Shown here one piece after another: positions 32,417 through 40,847 of a DNA stretch of 42,807 nucleotides. The notes beneath the pieces were generated by a model. That model ran no database searches. It worked only from the letters and a program-made list of their open reading frames with translations, and was not told the DNA's origin. Each line of letters begins with the position of its first letter. Positions within the stretch are counted from its first letter, which is position 1. Source of the stretch: Verrucomicrobia bacterium UBA3761 (lineage in GTDB: Bacteria > Verrucomicrobiota > Kiritimatiellia > RFP12 > UBA1067); contig DFGB01000038.1 of the NCBI GenBank assembly GCA_002371135.1, positions 67,515 through 110,321 on the forward strand, written 5' to 3'. The position numbers and the translations under genes were made by a program.

Positions 32417-32467
32417 TAGTTGGCCAAAATTAGATTGAATTGCCCCCTAGCGCTCGCCAAAAAAATA

Positions 32468-32476
32468 TGATATAAT
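32468..32476 (+). promoter_or_regulatory. rex extended -10 promoter
   Basis: TGATATAAT forms an extended -10 with a perfect TATAAT at 32471-32476. There is no good -35. Only 6 bases (GGGGGC) lie between the -10 and the ATG at 32483, so transcription would begin at or next to the start codon (leaderless mRNA). Confidence 0.7.
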
Positions 32477-32482
32477 GGGGGC

Positions 32483-33127
32483 ATGCGAGGAGGAAAGGAA
32501 CATAAACTCGCCAAGTTGCCCAATCCAACTATACGGCGCTATCCGGTGTACCTTCGCGAAATTTTCGCGATTATGAATGCCGGCGGCAAGTATGTATCCA
32601 GTGCATCCCTCGCTGAAAGACTTGGGCAAGATTCTGTTCTCACTCGCAAGGATTTGGCAATGACGGGTGTGATAGGGAAACCGCGGCTAGGCTACGACAC
32701 CAAGGAAATATCCGCTGCAATTCTCAAGGCATTGGGCTGGGACAAGCCGTCGCAGGCGGCCCTCGTCGGCGTAGGGCATCTTGGGCGCGCCCTTCTCGGC
32801 TATACCGGTTTTGCAGAACAGAAAATCACCGTTTCGTACGCATTCGATGCCGACCCCGCGAAAATAGGCGAGGTTGTCTCAGGCGTGGAAATTCTGGACA
32901 TCGCCAAGCTTGAGGACAGACTTGCCGATGGCAGCACGAAACTCGCGATCCTCGCCGTGCCTGATTCAGCCGCACAACAATGCGCGGATGCTTTGGCGAA
33001 GACGCCTATAAAAGGGATTTTGAATTTCTCCCACGTCCTCCTGACGGTGCCGAAGCACATCCGCGCCCAGAATGTCGACTTGGCGCAGCCGTTGGCGCTT
33101 CTTTCACATCAGATTTTGTCCGACTGA
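32483..33127 (+). CDS. rex: Redox-sensing transcriptional repressor Rex
   Basis: 214 residues, normal length. An N-terminal winged helix (about 10-80, NPTIRRYPVYLREIFAIM) is followed by a Rossmann domain with the NADH-binding loop GVGHLGRALLGYTGF (about 95-109). The C-terminal swapped helix is typical of the family (HIRAQNVDLAQPLALLSHQIL). It represses fermentation and respiration genes until NADH/NAD+ rises. An AGGAGGAAAGG stretch lies inside the first codons with no suitable start after it, which supports the leaderless ATG. The 3-prime end overlaps rluB, which is convergent, by 19 bases. Confidence 0.93.
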   Translation: MRGGKEHKLAKLPNPTIRRYPVYLREIFAIMNAGGKYVSSASLAERLGQDSVLTRKDLAMTGVIGKPRLGYDTKEISAAILKALGWDKPSQAALVGVGHLGRALLGYTGFAEQKITVSYAFDADPAKIGEVVSGVEILDIAKLEDRLADGSTKLAILAVPDSAAQQCADALAKTPIKGILNFSHVLLTVPKHIRAQNVDLAQPLALLSHQILSD

Positions 33128-33816
33128 ATCTCCCGCCATTCGCCGGGTTTCATTCGCGGGTCGAGGCAAAGCGCGCCTATCGCCGTCCTTTTCAATTCAA
33201 GCACGACGAGGTGCGCAGCCGAACACATGTAGCGTATCTGACGCTTGCGCCCTTCCTTGAGACGGAATTCGAGTATCGTTACATTGTTTCGTGTCGGCGA
33301 AAGGACTTCGACCGGCACAGGGCGGGTCACGTACCCATCCGGCATTTCCACAGGTCCGCGCAGGATGCGAAGCTTATCCTCGCTCCAGCGGCCAGCGACT
33401 TTCACGACATACGTCTTCTCGTGTTCATAACGCGGATGCGTGAGGCGCAGTGCAAGATCGCCGTCGTTAGTCATCAGCAAAAGGCCCTCTGAATCTTTAT
33501 CCAGCCGCCCGACTGGAACGAGGCGCTCCTTTATTTTGTCTTTGACGAGATCGTGCACCGTAGTCCCGCCAAACGGATCAGACATCGTGGAGAGAACGCC
33601 GACCGGTTTATACAAGGCGATTGTTCGCTTTCTTTCCGCGGCTTGGATTGGTTCGAAGTCGACTGTTATTCGCGCGTGCTCAGCGTCTACGCGGCATCCC
33701 GGCTCCATGACAACCGCGCCGTCGACGCGGACGCGTCCGGCCTTGACAATCTCCGCCGCACCTCTGCGCGATGCGACCCCCGCCCTTGCGAGGATATTCT
33801 GCAAGCGCTCTTCCAT
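33109..33816 (-). CDS. rluB: RluB/RsuA-family pseudouridine synthase
   Basis: 235 residues. An S4 RNA-binding domain (about 3-50, LQNILARAGVASRRGAAEIV) precedes the catalytic domain with the aspartate in VGRLDKDSEGLLL (D106). The domain closes with EGRKRQIRYMCSAAHLVVLELKRTAIG. It isomerises a uridine in 23S or 16S rRNA; the precise target cannot be read from sequence. It is the last gene of the minus-strand cluster, one base after thiD, and its 3-prime end overlaps rex from the other strand. There is no terminator between the two. Confidence 0.92.
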   Translation of the reverse strand: MEERLQNILARAGVASRRGAAEIVKAGRVRVDGAVVMEPGCRVDAEHARITVDFEPIQAAERKRTIALYKPVGVLSTMSDPFGGTTVHDLVKDKIKERLVPVGRLDKDSEGLLLMTNDGDLALRLTHPRYEHEKTYVVKVAGRWSEDKLRILRGPVEMPDGYVTRPVPVEVLSPTRNNVTILEFRLKEGRKRQIRYMCSAAHLVVLELKRTAIGALCLDPRMKPGEWREIQSDKI

Positions 33817-33817
33817 G

Positions 33818-34633
33818 CTACTTCACAAATCCCAATACGCCGCAATTTTCACCGACATGGTAGGAATCCGCGATGGCTCTATGGACATATTCCTTCGCGC
33901 CTGCGACGGCTTCCGGAAGTGTGCGGCCGAGTGCGAGTTCGGCGGCAAGCGCAGCCGCGAGCGAACATCCGGTGCCGTGGGTGGAGACAGGATTTTCTAT
34001 TCGCGGCATGGAAAACGAATGCAACGCGCCATTCCCGTCGCACAACACATCCACGGAATTCTCGCCCGTGCCGTGCCCGCCTTTCACCAGCACCGCGACG
34101 CCGTATTCTTCGTGGATCGATTTTGCAAGCGCATTGGAAAGCTCTTCGCCGGAAAGCCTTTCAAACTCCTTCGCGCACGGCGAAAGGACGAGCGCCTCCG
34201 GGATGTTCGGCGTGACGAGCGTGGCAAGAGGCAGCAGTTTTTCTCGCAACACAGAAATTGCATCGTCGCCGATGAGTTTGGCCCCGCTCGTCGCAACCAT
34301 CACGGGGTCGACGACTTTCTTGATTTCCGGATGCGAAGAAAGACGCCCGGCGACGGCTTCTATCGCCCGGGGATTGGAGAGCATGCCCGTTTTGAGCGAG
34401 GCTATTGCGTAAACGCCGAGCACCGCATCGAGCTGGGCGGCGATGAATGACGACGGCACATCGTAGACCGCATATACGCCAAATGGATTTTGCGCCGTCA
34501 ACGCCGCGAAGACGGTGCAACCATGCAGGCCATACGAATGGAAGGCGCGCAAATCCGCCTGCACTCCGGCGTTCCCGCCCGAGTCGCTGCCGGCTATCGT
34601 GAGGCAGCAGGGATGTATCGTAACGCTGTTCAT
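33818..34633 (-). CDS. thiD: Hydroxymethylpyrimidine (phosphate) kinase ThiD
   Basis: 271 residues from the ATG at 34633, which overlaps the gpsA stop as ATGA; the longer frame to 34882 is an artefact of high GC. Ribokinase-fold motifs are visible: TIAGSDSGGNAGVQADLRAF at the N-terminus, DPVMVATSGAKLI, and the anion-hole THGTGCSLAAALAAEL near the C-terminus. It phosphorylates HMP and HMP-P in thiamin synthesis or salvage. No other thi gene or TPP riboswitch is seen nearby, so a broader pyridoxal-kinase-like activity remains possible. Confidence 0.92.
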   Translation of the reverse strand: MNSVTIHPCCLTIAGSDSGGNAGVQADLRAFHSYGLHGCTVFAALTAQNPFGVYAVYDVPSSFIAAQLDAVLGVYAIASLKTGMLSNPRAIEAVAGRLSSHPEIKKVVDPVMVATSGAKLIGDDAISVLREKLLPLATLVTPNIPEALVLSPCAKEFERLSGEELSNALAKSIHEEYGVAVLVKGGHGTGENSVDVLCDGNGALHSFSMPRIENPVSTHGTGCSLAAALAAELALGRTLPEAVAGAKEYVHRAIADSYHVGENCGVLGFVK

Positions 34634-35616
34634 TCGCTCTTGAGTTCCCGCGACATGATGTCCTCCACGGCCTTGGAGGCATCGTAGTTTTCGTAGCAAA
34701 GCGCATAGACGAGATTGCAAATCGGCATTTCGACGCCGAGACGCGTGGACAGATCGTGCACGACTTTTGAATTCCAAACCCCTTCGGCGACCATCTGCAT
34801 CGAAGCGAGAACATCTTGTATCTTCTCGCCGCGTCCCACGCGCTCGCCGACGGAATGGTTGCGCGAGTGGCGCGATGTGCAAGTGACGATGAGGTCTCCG
34901 ACGCCGGCAAGGCCGGAGACAGTTTCAGGCTTTCCGCCGTATGCAATCACAAAGCGCTTCATCTCGGCAAGGCCGCGCGTTATCAACGCCGCTCTCGTGT
35001 TGTCGCCGAATCCCATGCCGTCCGAACAGCCGACCGCGATTGCAATTACATTCTTCACGGCCCCGCCGATTTCGACGCCTGCCGTATCCTGCGAAGTGTA
35101 GACGCGGAATTTCGGACCCGACCATATACGCTGGACGAGCTTCGATTTTTGCCCGTTTGCGCAAGCGGCGACGATTGTCGTTGGAATTCCACGGGAGACT
35201 TCCTCTGCGTGCGTGGGACCTGCGAGCGCCACGACATCCTTTACGCCGAGGATCACCTCGGCAATCTCGGTCATGCGGCGTAAAGTCTTTTCGCAAATGC
35301 CCTTCGTGAGCGAAACGACAAGATGCTCGGACGTCACAAGGCCCTTGAAGCGTTCCACCACCGACGCGAAGAATTTGCTTGGCGGCGCGAGGACCACGAT
35401 TTGAGCACCCTCGAGCGCTTTGGCGCAATCGTATTCTAGGTTGATATTCGGGGGAAGCGTCACGCCTTTGAGGAATTTCACATTCTCCCTGGTGGCGCGC
35501 ATCTCCTCGATGTATTCGCGGAATGCGCCCCAAAGAGTGACTTCATGACCATAGCCGGCGAGGAGTATTGCATTCGCAGTGCCCCAGCCGCCATCGCCTA
35601 TAACTGTTATTTTCAT
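34630..35616 (-). CDS. gpsA: Glycerol-3-phosphate dehydrogenase (NAD(P)+)
   Basis: 328 residues from the ATG at 35616; an in-frame TTG six codons upstream is less likely. Rossmann motif GDGGWGTANA is at the N-terminus, and the catalytic lysine lies in EIGGAVKNVIAIAVG (about residue 187), followed by the family segment GLAGVGDLIVTCTSRHSRNH. It reduces dihydroxyacetone phosphate to sn-glycerol-3-phosphate for phospholipid synthesis. It sits between a KAS III homologue and thiD, 14 bases after the former. Confidence 0.95.
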   Translation of the reverse strand: MKITVIGDGGWGTANAILLAGYGHEVTLWGAFREYIEEMRATRENVKFLKGVTLPPNINLEYDCAKALEGAQIVVLAPPSKFFASVVERFKGLVTSEHLVVSLTKGICEKTLRRMTEIAEVILGVKDVVALAGPTHAEEVSRGIPTTIVAACANGQKSKLVQRIWSGPKFRVYTSQDTAGVEIGGAVKNVIAIAVGCSDGMGFGDNTRAALITRGLAEMKRFVIAYGGKPETVSGLAGVGDLIVTCTSRHSRNHSVGERVGRGEKIQDVLASMQMVAEGVWNSKVVHDLSTRLGVEMPICNLVYALCYENYDASKAVEDIMSRELKSE

Positions 35617-35630
35617 AGTTTCAATAATTT

Positions 35631-36521
35631 TCAAAGCATATGCGCCGTAAACGAATCGGCGAGCGTCACCGTTGCGGCGGAGGCGGAGAGACCGGCGCCA
35701 AAACCCGCGAGAAGCGCCGTGCCCGGGCGCGCGGACGCAGCGAGGGTCGCCGGGATTGATGCAGAACCGGGATTGGCGAATCCTCCTTCAGGCGCAAGGA
35801 GCTTCTCTTCCAATCCAAGCGACTTTGCGAGCCTACGCACCATATAGAGGTTTGCACGATGCGGAACGAAGAAATCGTAATCACGGCCGAATGGAGAAAG
35901 GAACTTCTTCACCTGCATCGCCACGAACGAGAAAACCTTGAAGCCATCCATTCTGACAGGCCCGTCGCTTGGACAGGAAAGCGCCTGGGAATCGAACAAC
36001 GAGAAAAAATCGAATCGGCTCCTGCCGTCGCCGGGAGCGACAAGAGTCGCCGTCGCCGCATCGTCCATCACAAGGCGCGTCGCGATATCGCAATCGTCGA
36101 TAAAGCGCGTCTGGATGTCGGCATCGACGACGAGTATGCGGCCGCCGAGATCGCAAGCCATCTTGCCGGCGAGGTAGAGCGCGTATGGATATGCGCTGCA
36201 CGCCATCTGAATATCGAACGCCGGGGTTGCAGCAGGCAGGGAAATGGCGGAGGCGACTCTGACTGCGAGCGACGGGAAGCGTGCTTCATTGGAGAAAGTC
36301 GCGGCAATTACGCCTTTGATATCCGCGCCGGAAGCGACATCCTGCACGCAGGGGAGGACAAAATCGAAAAGCGACATGCCGGACGGCACGACGCGGCGGA
36401 CCGAGAAGCCTGTCGCTTCAACGGCGGCGGAGATTCGAGAATCTCCGCCACTCTCGGCAATTGCATCTGGCCCGAAGCGGGCCGCGATGCGTTCGATTGT
36501 CACTCCGCCAGTCTCGATCAT
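35631..36521 (-). CDS. 3-oxoacyl-ACP synthase III (KAS III/FabH) homologue
   Basis: 296 residues from the ATG at 36521, which overlaps the ptsI stop as ATGA. The thiolase-fold Cys-His-Asn triad is intact: C108 in DIQMACSAYPYAL, H221 in FFVPHRANLYMVRRL and N250 in GFANPGSASIPATL. It is about 20 residues shorter at the N-terminus than typical FabH, and overall divergence is high. It could start fatty acid synthesis from acetyl-CoA and malonyl-ACP. It could also serve a specialised acyl transfer, as many FabH-like paralogues do. Next to gpsA it fits a membrane lipid theme. Confidence 0.82.
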   Translation of the reverse strand: MIETGGVTIERIAARFGPDAIAESGGDSRISAAVEATGFSVRRVVPSGMSLFDFVLPCVQDVASGADIKGVIAATFSNEARFPSLAVRVASAISLPAATPAFDIQMACSAYPYALYLAGKMACDLGGRILVVDADIQTRFIDDCDIATRLVMDDAATATLVAPGDGRSRFDFFSLFDSQALSCPSDGPVRMDGFKVFSFVAMQVKKFLSPFGRDYDFFVPHRANLYMVRRLAKSLGLEEKLLAPEGGFANPGSASIPATLAASARPGTALLAGFGAGLSASAATVTLADSFTAHML

Positions 36522-38308
36522 GCAAGCAGATCTCCGAACTGCGGGAGCTTCTTCACCATCCAATCATGACAAGCGCGGAAAATATCGTCCGCCGTAGTGC
36601 CTGGAGGAAGCGAATCCGGGATCTTGGCGTATTCGTCGAGATCCGCCCGGGTGAGAGAGGCGAGGACCTTGGCCATGACGGGAATATACGTCGCGCTCAT
36701 CGAAAGAACGTCGACGCCAAGCGCGGCCCAGTATGTTCCAACGACAGGGTCGGCGGCGGATTCGCCGCATACGGCGATGCGAAGGTCGTTCTCCTTCGCA
36801 GCGGCGATGCTCATTTTCACGAGCGCGAGGACGGCGGGGTTCAACGGCTGGTAGAGGTGCGCAACGGCGTCGTTGCCGCGGTCCGCCGCCATCGTATATT
36901 GCACGAGATCGTTCGTGCCGATCGAGAAGAACGAAACATGGCGCGCGAACTCACGGGCGTTGAGCGCGGCGCTAGGCACTTCGATCATGCAGCCGGTTTT
37001 GATGTTCTTGTCGTACGCAATGCCGGAAGAATCAAGTTCGCTCTTGACTTGCTCAAGGATTTTCCCGGCCTCGATAAGTTCCTCGACGCAACTCACCATC
37101 GGATACATTATAATGACCCGCCCTTCTGTGGAAGCGCGGAGAATCGCGCGCAATTGCGTGCGGAAGACATCGCGGTGCGTGAGCAAGTAGCGTATCGAGC
37201 GGTTCCCGAGAAACGGATTCGATTCTTTGATGGAAACGCTGCGCGGGATTTTGTCGCCGCCGATGTCGAGCACGCGGATGGTAATCGTGGCCGTCGGCGA
37301 AAGCTGCTTCGAAAAACGCACGGCCTCGCTGTAGGCCTGGAATTGCTCCTCCTCGCCCGGTTCCGTATCGCGATTGAGCCAGAGGTATTCGCTGCGATAG
37401 AGGCCGATGCCGCGGGCTCCAAGCTCGCTGTACCCGGCAAGCGGCACCCCGGGATGGATGTTCGCATATATCTTCACCTCGCCGCCATCCTTCAGCGTTC
37501 CTGCAGGCGAAGCAAAGGTGGAAGAAGAAAGTATTTCGCGCTGCTGCTCGATCAACCGTCCAAAAGAGGAGCGTGTGGCCGTGTCCGGGTTGAGAGTGAC
37601 AGTGCCGTTCGTGCCGTCAAGCAGGATTTCCTCGCCTGCGCAGACGCGCGATGTGATGTTGCCAAGCCCCGCGACAGACGGGATCGCGAGGGCGCGAGCC
37701 AACAGCGCGACGTGGCTCGTCGACGAGCCACCGTTCGTGGCGAAACCAAGGATGTATTCGCGCGGCAGCTGCACCGTCTCGGACGGAGTGAGATCGTCCG
37801 CGACGACGATGGAAGGAGACTTGAGGTCGAGGTGCGGATTGTGGCGATAGCCGGTCAGCGACTTCAAGAGACGGCGCTCCACATCATCTAGATCCCGGAC
37901 TCGTTCGCGAAAATACGGGTCGTTCATCTTTTCGAACTGTGCGCGATGCATACCGAACACCTTGCGCACGGCAGACTCGCAGTTCACATGTCTCGAACGG
38001 ATGCGTTTCTCGATTTCACCGCAAAGGAATTCGTCTTCGAGTATCATCAGGTGGCACTCGAACACGCGCACATCGCTCCGACCGGTCCGTTCACGCACGA
38101 CCTTGACGAGGTCTTCAAGATCCTTGCGGATTTCCTCAATGGATCTTTTCAATCGCGCGAGCTCGCCGTCCTCGGCCCCAGGAGAAACGATGTACTCCGG
38201 AACCGGGATGTCGCCGTCGCCACGGTAGATGAACACAGGCCCGGCGGCATAACCGCGAGCCGTGGCAAGACCGTGGAGCGTCGTCATCGCTTGCGCGCTA
38301 CTGCTCAT
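36518..38308 (-). CDS. ptsI: PTS enzyme I
   Basis: 596 residues from the ATG at 38308, which overlaps ptsH by 11 bases; an ATG at 38287 would give 589. The phosphorylated histidine is in NGGSSTSHVALLARALAIPS (H199), one residue further from the glycine pair than in the usual GGRTSH. The PEP-binding barrel shows IGLYRSEYLWL, MYPMVSCVEE, GTNDLVQYTMAADRGN and CGESAADP. It moves phosphate from PEP to HPr. No sugar-specific EIIB/C is present in the window, so a regulatory rather than transport role is inferred. Confidence 0.95.
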   Translation of the reverse strand: MSSSAQAMTTLHGLATARGYAAGPVFIYRGDGDIPVPEYIVSPGAEDGELARLKRSIEEIRKDLEDLVKVVRERTGRSDVRVFECHLMILEDEFLCGEIEKRIRSRHVNCESAVRKVFGMHRAQFEKMNDPYFRERVRDLDDVERRLLKSLTGYRHNPHLDLKSPSIVVADDLTPSETVQLPREYILGFATNGGSSTSHVALLARALAIPSVAGLGNITSRVCAGEEILLDGTNGTVTLNPDTATRSSFGRLIEQQREILSSSTFASPAGTLKDGGEVKIYANIHPGVPLAGYSELGARGIGLYRSEYLWLNRDTEPGEEEQFQAYSEAVRFSKQLSPTATITIRVLDIGGDKIPRSVSIKESNPFLGNRSIRYLLTHRDVFRTQLRAILRASTEGRVIIMYPMVSCVEELIEAGKILEQVKSELDSSGIAYDKNIKTGCMIEVPSAALNAREFARHVSFFSIGTNDLVQYTMAADRGNDAVAHLYQPLNPAVLALVKMSIAAAKENDLRIAVCGESAADPVVGTYWAALGVDVLSMSATYIPVMAKVLASLTRADLDEYAKIPDSLPPGTTADDIFRACHDWMVKKLPQFGDLLA

Positions 38309-38582
38309 CGGGGATGTCGAACTTTCTGGCAACGAGAGCCTCCAGTTCGTCGAGAACTTCCTCGGCTTCGGGACCGGTCGCGGTGACCTTGAGGATGGAG
38401 CCGCATGTCGCCTCCAGCGTCATAAGCGCCATGATGGACTTGCCGGCGACGACGTTGCCATCCTTCTCGACTTCCACTTCGGCATCGAACTTGCTCGCGG
38501 TCTTTGCGAAGAGCCCTGCGGGACGCACGTGCATACCGTACTTGTTGAGGAGCTTGAGCTCTCGTGTGATTGATTCGGCCAT
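38298..38582 (-). CDS. ptsH: Phosphocarrier protein HPr
   Basis: 94 residues. The active-site histidine is in YGMHVRPAG (H18) and the regulatory serine in AGKSIMALMTL (S49), so both EI phosphorylation and HPr-kinase control are possible. AAAGGCAGAC lies just before the ATG. The gene is between hprK and ptsI. Confidence 0.95.
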   Translation of the reverse strand: MAESITRELKLLNKYGMHVRPAGLFAKTASKFDAEVEVEKDGNVVAGKSIMALMTLEATCGSILKVTATGPEAEEVLDELEALVARKFDIPDEQ

Positions 38583-38623
38583 TTGTCTGCCTTTCGGTGA
38601 GTTGTTTGTAGTTTGTGTTTATT

Positions 38624-39610
38624 TTAAATTTTGCATTCGCCAGCCGGCGCCATACGCTCTTTCATATGGCGGGTTAGATCATCGGCCGAACTGTGCCCTT
38701 CAAGCTGCAGTTTGTGCTGCTGGACTGCGGTCTCTACGAGATTCACCAAATCCCTGCCTTCAGAGACAGGCAGAAGAATATTGGGGACTTTGACGCCAAG
38801 TATGTTCTTGGGATTGAGCGAGGGTTCCACGCGATCGACGATATCGCGGACTTCGTCAAGGGGCTTGAACGTAATGACGAGGTCCAGCCGCTTTTCTCCG
38901 CGCAGCGAATTGACGCCGAAAATCTTAGGTACGTTCATGAGGCCGATGCCGCGGATTTCGATGTATCCGGCGGTGGAGGCGCTTGCGCTGCCGAAGATGC
39001 ACTCGCTGGAAGAATCTTTCCTGAGGCATGTCAAATCATCGGCGACGAGCGCACAGCCGCGCTTGATGAGGCCGAGCGCGGTCTCGCTCTTGCCGAGGCC
39101 CGGCGCACCCTCGAAAAGCAAACCCTGCCCGGCGACTTCGATCATCGTGCCGTACATCGTCGTGCGAGGCGCGGAGAGACGATCGAGGACGAAAAACGCC
39201 TGATGCGTAAAGAAGCGAGTCTCCATCGGAGTAGTCATCGTGACGATTCCAAACTCGTCCGCCTGGCGCAGTTCGCTTTCAGGCGGCCTGTGTCCGTTTG
39301 TGAACACCACGAGAGCGGGTTTGCGGGAGAGGAAGTCGCGCACATGGCTGCGGCGGTCCTCCAGAGAAAGCGAATCAAGATACGAGACGTCGGCATTGCC
39401 CAGCACCTGGACACGCTCTCTTGCGAAATCGGTGAAAAATCCCGTCAACGCCAGTCCCGGCCGATTGATGGTCGGCTCCTCGATTTCCTGCTCCATGGCC
39501 CCTGCGCCGGAAAGAATGTCGAGACAAAGCTTCTCGCGACCGGCTTTGTAAAAGTCGGCCACGGTGAACTTCGTCCCGTGCACATTGGCTTTTCCGGGCA
39601 AGCGGTCCAT
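38624..39610 (-). CDS. hprK: HPr kinase/phosphorylase with altered active-site residue
   Basis: 328 residues. An N-terminal HprK domain (1-130) is followed by a kinase domain with P-loop GAPGLGKSE (168-176), the acidic pair in ALVADDL, and the family signature EIRGIGLMNVPKIFG. It phosphorylates a serine of HPr (here S49). Two deviations stand out. Y153 occupies the position, 15 residues before the P-loop, that is a conserved histidine (His140 in the Lactobacillus enzyme) in characterised HprK. The P-loop serine of GxSGxGKS is a proline. Kinase function looks possible, while phosphorylase function is less certain. It lies 40 bases after hpf and 41 before ptsH. Confidence 0.92.
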   Translation of the reverse strand: MDRLPGKANVHGTKFTVADFYKAGREKLCLDILSGAGAMEQEIEEPTINRPGLALTGFFTDFARERVQVLGNADVSYLDSLSLEDRRSHVRDFLSRKPALVVFTNGHRPPESELRQADEFGIVTMTTPMETRFFTHQAFFVLDRLSAPRTTMYGTMIEVAGQGLLFEGAPGLGKSETALGLIKRGCALVADDLTCLRKDSSSECIFGSASASTAGYIEIRGIGLMNVPKIFGVNSLRGEKRLDLVITFKPLDEVRDIVDRVEPSLNPKNILGVKVPNILLPVSEGRDLVNLVETAVQQHKLQLEGHSSADDLTRHMKERMAPAGECKI

Positions 39611-39650
39611 GGTGGCGATTCCGAGATTGCGATGGCAGGAGACTATGCGG

Positions 39651-39986
39651 CTAGTTCTTCTGCGACGCGGCGCGCTGCTTGCGCACCGTCCCCTTGCGGG
39701 CCTTGACGCGCATCCTGAGGAGCTGGCGTTCGGCGCGAGCCGCCGCCGTATCGATCACGCTCTTGGCGCTTTCGGAAAACTCCTTCGCCCCGACCGCCAC
39801 CTCGCCAAGACGATGGGCGACGACTTCAGCCATGTACATGTGCTTTTTGACATCGACATCGATTACAACGGCGACTTTCGTCACCTTCGGGAAGTTGGCC
39901 TTGAGTTTGGCCATGCGCTTCTCGGCGTATTCCTTGAGCGCCTCGATCCTCACATCGCTGTGTCTCATCGTAACTTCAATGCTCAT
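39651..39986 (-). CDS. hpf: Ribosome hibernation promoting factor, short form
   Basis: 111 residues with the single HPF/RaiA domain (MRHSDVRIEALKEYAEKRMAKL ... VVIDVDVKKHMYMAEVVAH) and a basic tail. It lacks the C-terminal dimerisation domain of long HPF. It binds the 30S decoding centre in stationary phase. AAAGGAACAGGGAC precedes the ATG. Its place after lptB and before PTS regulator genes parallels the enterobacterial lptB-rpoN-hpf-ptsN order, though rpoN is absent here. Confidence 0.93.
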   Translation of the reverse strand: MSIEVTMRHSDVRIEALKEYAEKRMAKLKANFPKVTKVAVVIDVDVKKHMYMAEVVAHRLGEVAVGAKEFSESAKSVIDTAAARAERQLLRMRVKARKGTVRKQRAASQKN

Positions 39987-40027
39987 GTCCCTGTTCCTTT
40001 CTTTTTTGTGTGCGAAAAAAATGATTG

Positions 40028-40831
40028 CTACATTCTAAACGAATCGCCTAGATAACGCGAACGGACTTCGCTGTCGGCGACGAGCTCGGAAGGTTTGCCC
40101 TCTTTGAGGAGACGGCCGTCGCTCACCATGTAGGCCCTGTCGACTACGGAGAGCGTCTCGCGGACGTTATGGTCGGTGATGATAATACCAAGGCCGCTTT
40201 TGGCAAGCTTGCGGACGATTTCCTGGATTTCGTTGACCGAAAGCGGATCGACACCGGCAAACGGCTCGTCGAGCATCAGAATTGCAGGATTGCGGACGAG
40301 GGCCCTGGCAATCTCCAACTTGCGCCTTTCGCCGCCAGAGAGCGTATAGGCAGGTTGCTTGGCGACCTTCATCAAATCGAACGGCGAGAGAAGTTCCTCG
40401 GCTCTCTGTCGACGCGCCTTGGCATTCAGCGGCAACGTCTCGAGAATCGCCATCACGTTGTCCCAAACGGATAGCTTGCGAAAAATCGACGCCTCCTGCG
40501 CGAGATAGCCAAGACCCTTGCGCGCCCGCAAATAGACGGGCAGAGTCGTTATGTCCTCGCCGCGAAACGAGACCGCGCCGCCGTCGGGACGCACGAGGCC
40601 GACAATCATGTAGAACGTAGTCGTCTTGCCGGCGCCGTTGGGACCGAGAAGCGCGACTATTTCGCCGCACGAGCACTCGACGTCCATGCCATTGACGACA
40701 GTTCTATCGCCATAGACCTTGACAAGCCCCGTGGCCCTGAGGTCGGGTTCTTGCCGCGCGGGTGCGCTCTTCACGCTGGCCTCGGCCATTTCCCGCATCG
40801 CCCTGGCGACTATATCTTCGTTGTCAGACAT
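40028..40831 (-). CDS. lptB: LPS export ABC transporter ATPase LptB
   Basis: 267 residues from the ATG at 40831. An extra N-terminal ~35 residues precede the ABC domain. Walker A is GPNGAGKTT, the Q-loop region is LGYLAQEASIFRKL (typical of LptB), the signature is LSGGERRKLEIARAL, Walker B is AILMLDEPFAGVDP, and the H-loop is ITDHNVRE. It powers extraction of LPS from the inner membrane with LptF/G (not in the window) and LptC. It starts 16 bases after lptA. Confidence 0.95.
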   Translation of the reverse strand: MSDNEDIVARAMREMAEASVKSAPARQEPDLRATGLVKVYGDRTVVNGMDVECSCGEIVALLGPNGAGKTTTFYMIVGLVRPDGGAVSFRGEDITTLPVYLRARKGLGYLAQEASIFRKLSVWDNVMAILETLPLNAKARRQRAEELLSPFDLMKVAKQPAYTLSGGERRKLEIARALVRNPAILMLDEPFAGVDPLSVNEIQEIVRKLAKSGLGIIITDHNVRETLSVVDRAYMVSDGRLLKEGKPSELVADSEVRSRYLGDSFRM

Positions 40832-40847
40832 TGAAACGTTCGCCCTT

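Noticed and set aside
33818..34882. Longer thiD start at 34882
   Set aside because: The extra 83 residues are Arg-rich, lie inside gpsA in another frame and match nothing. The ATGA overlap at 34630-34633 gives the expected ThiD N-terminus.
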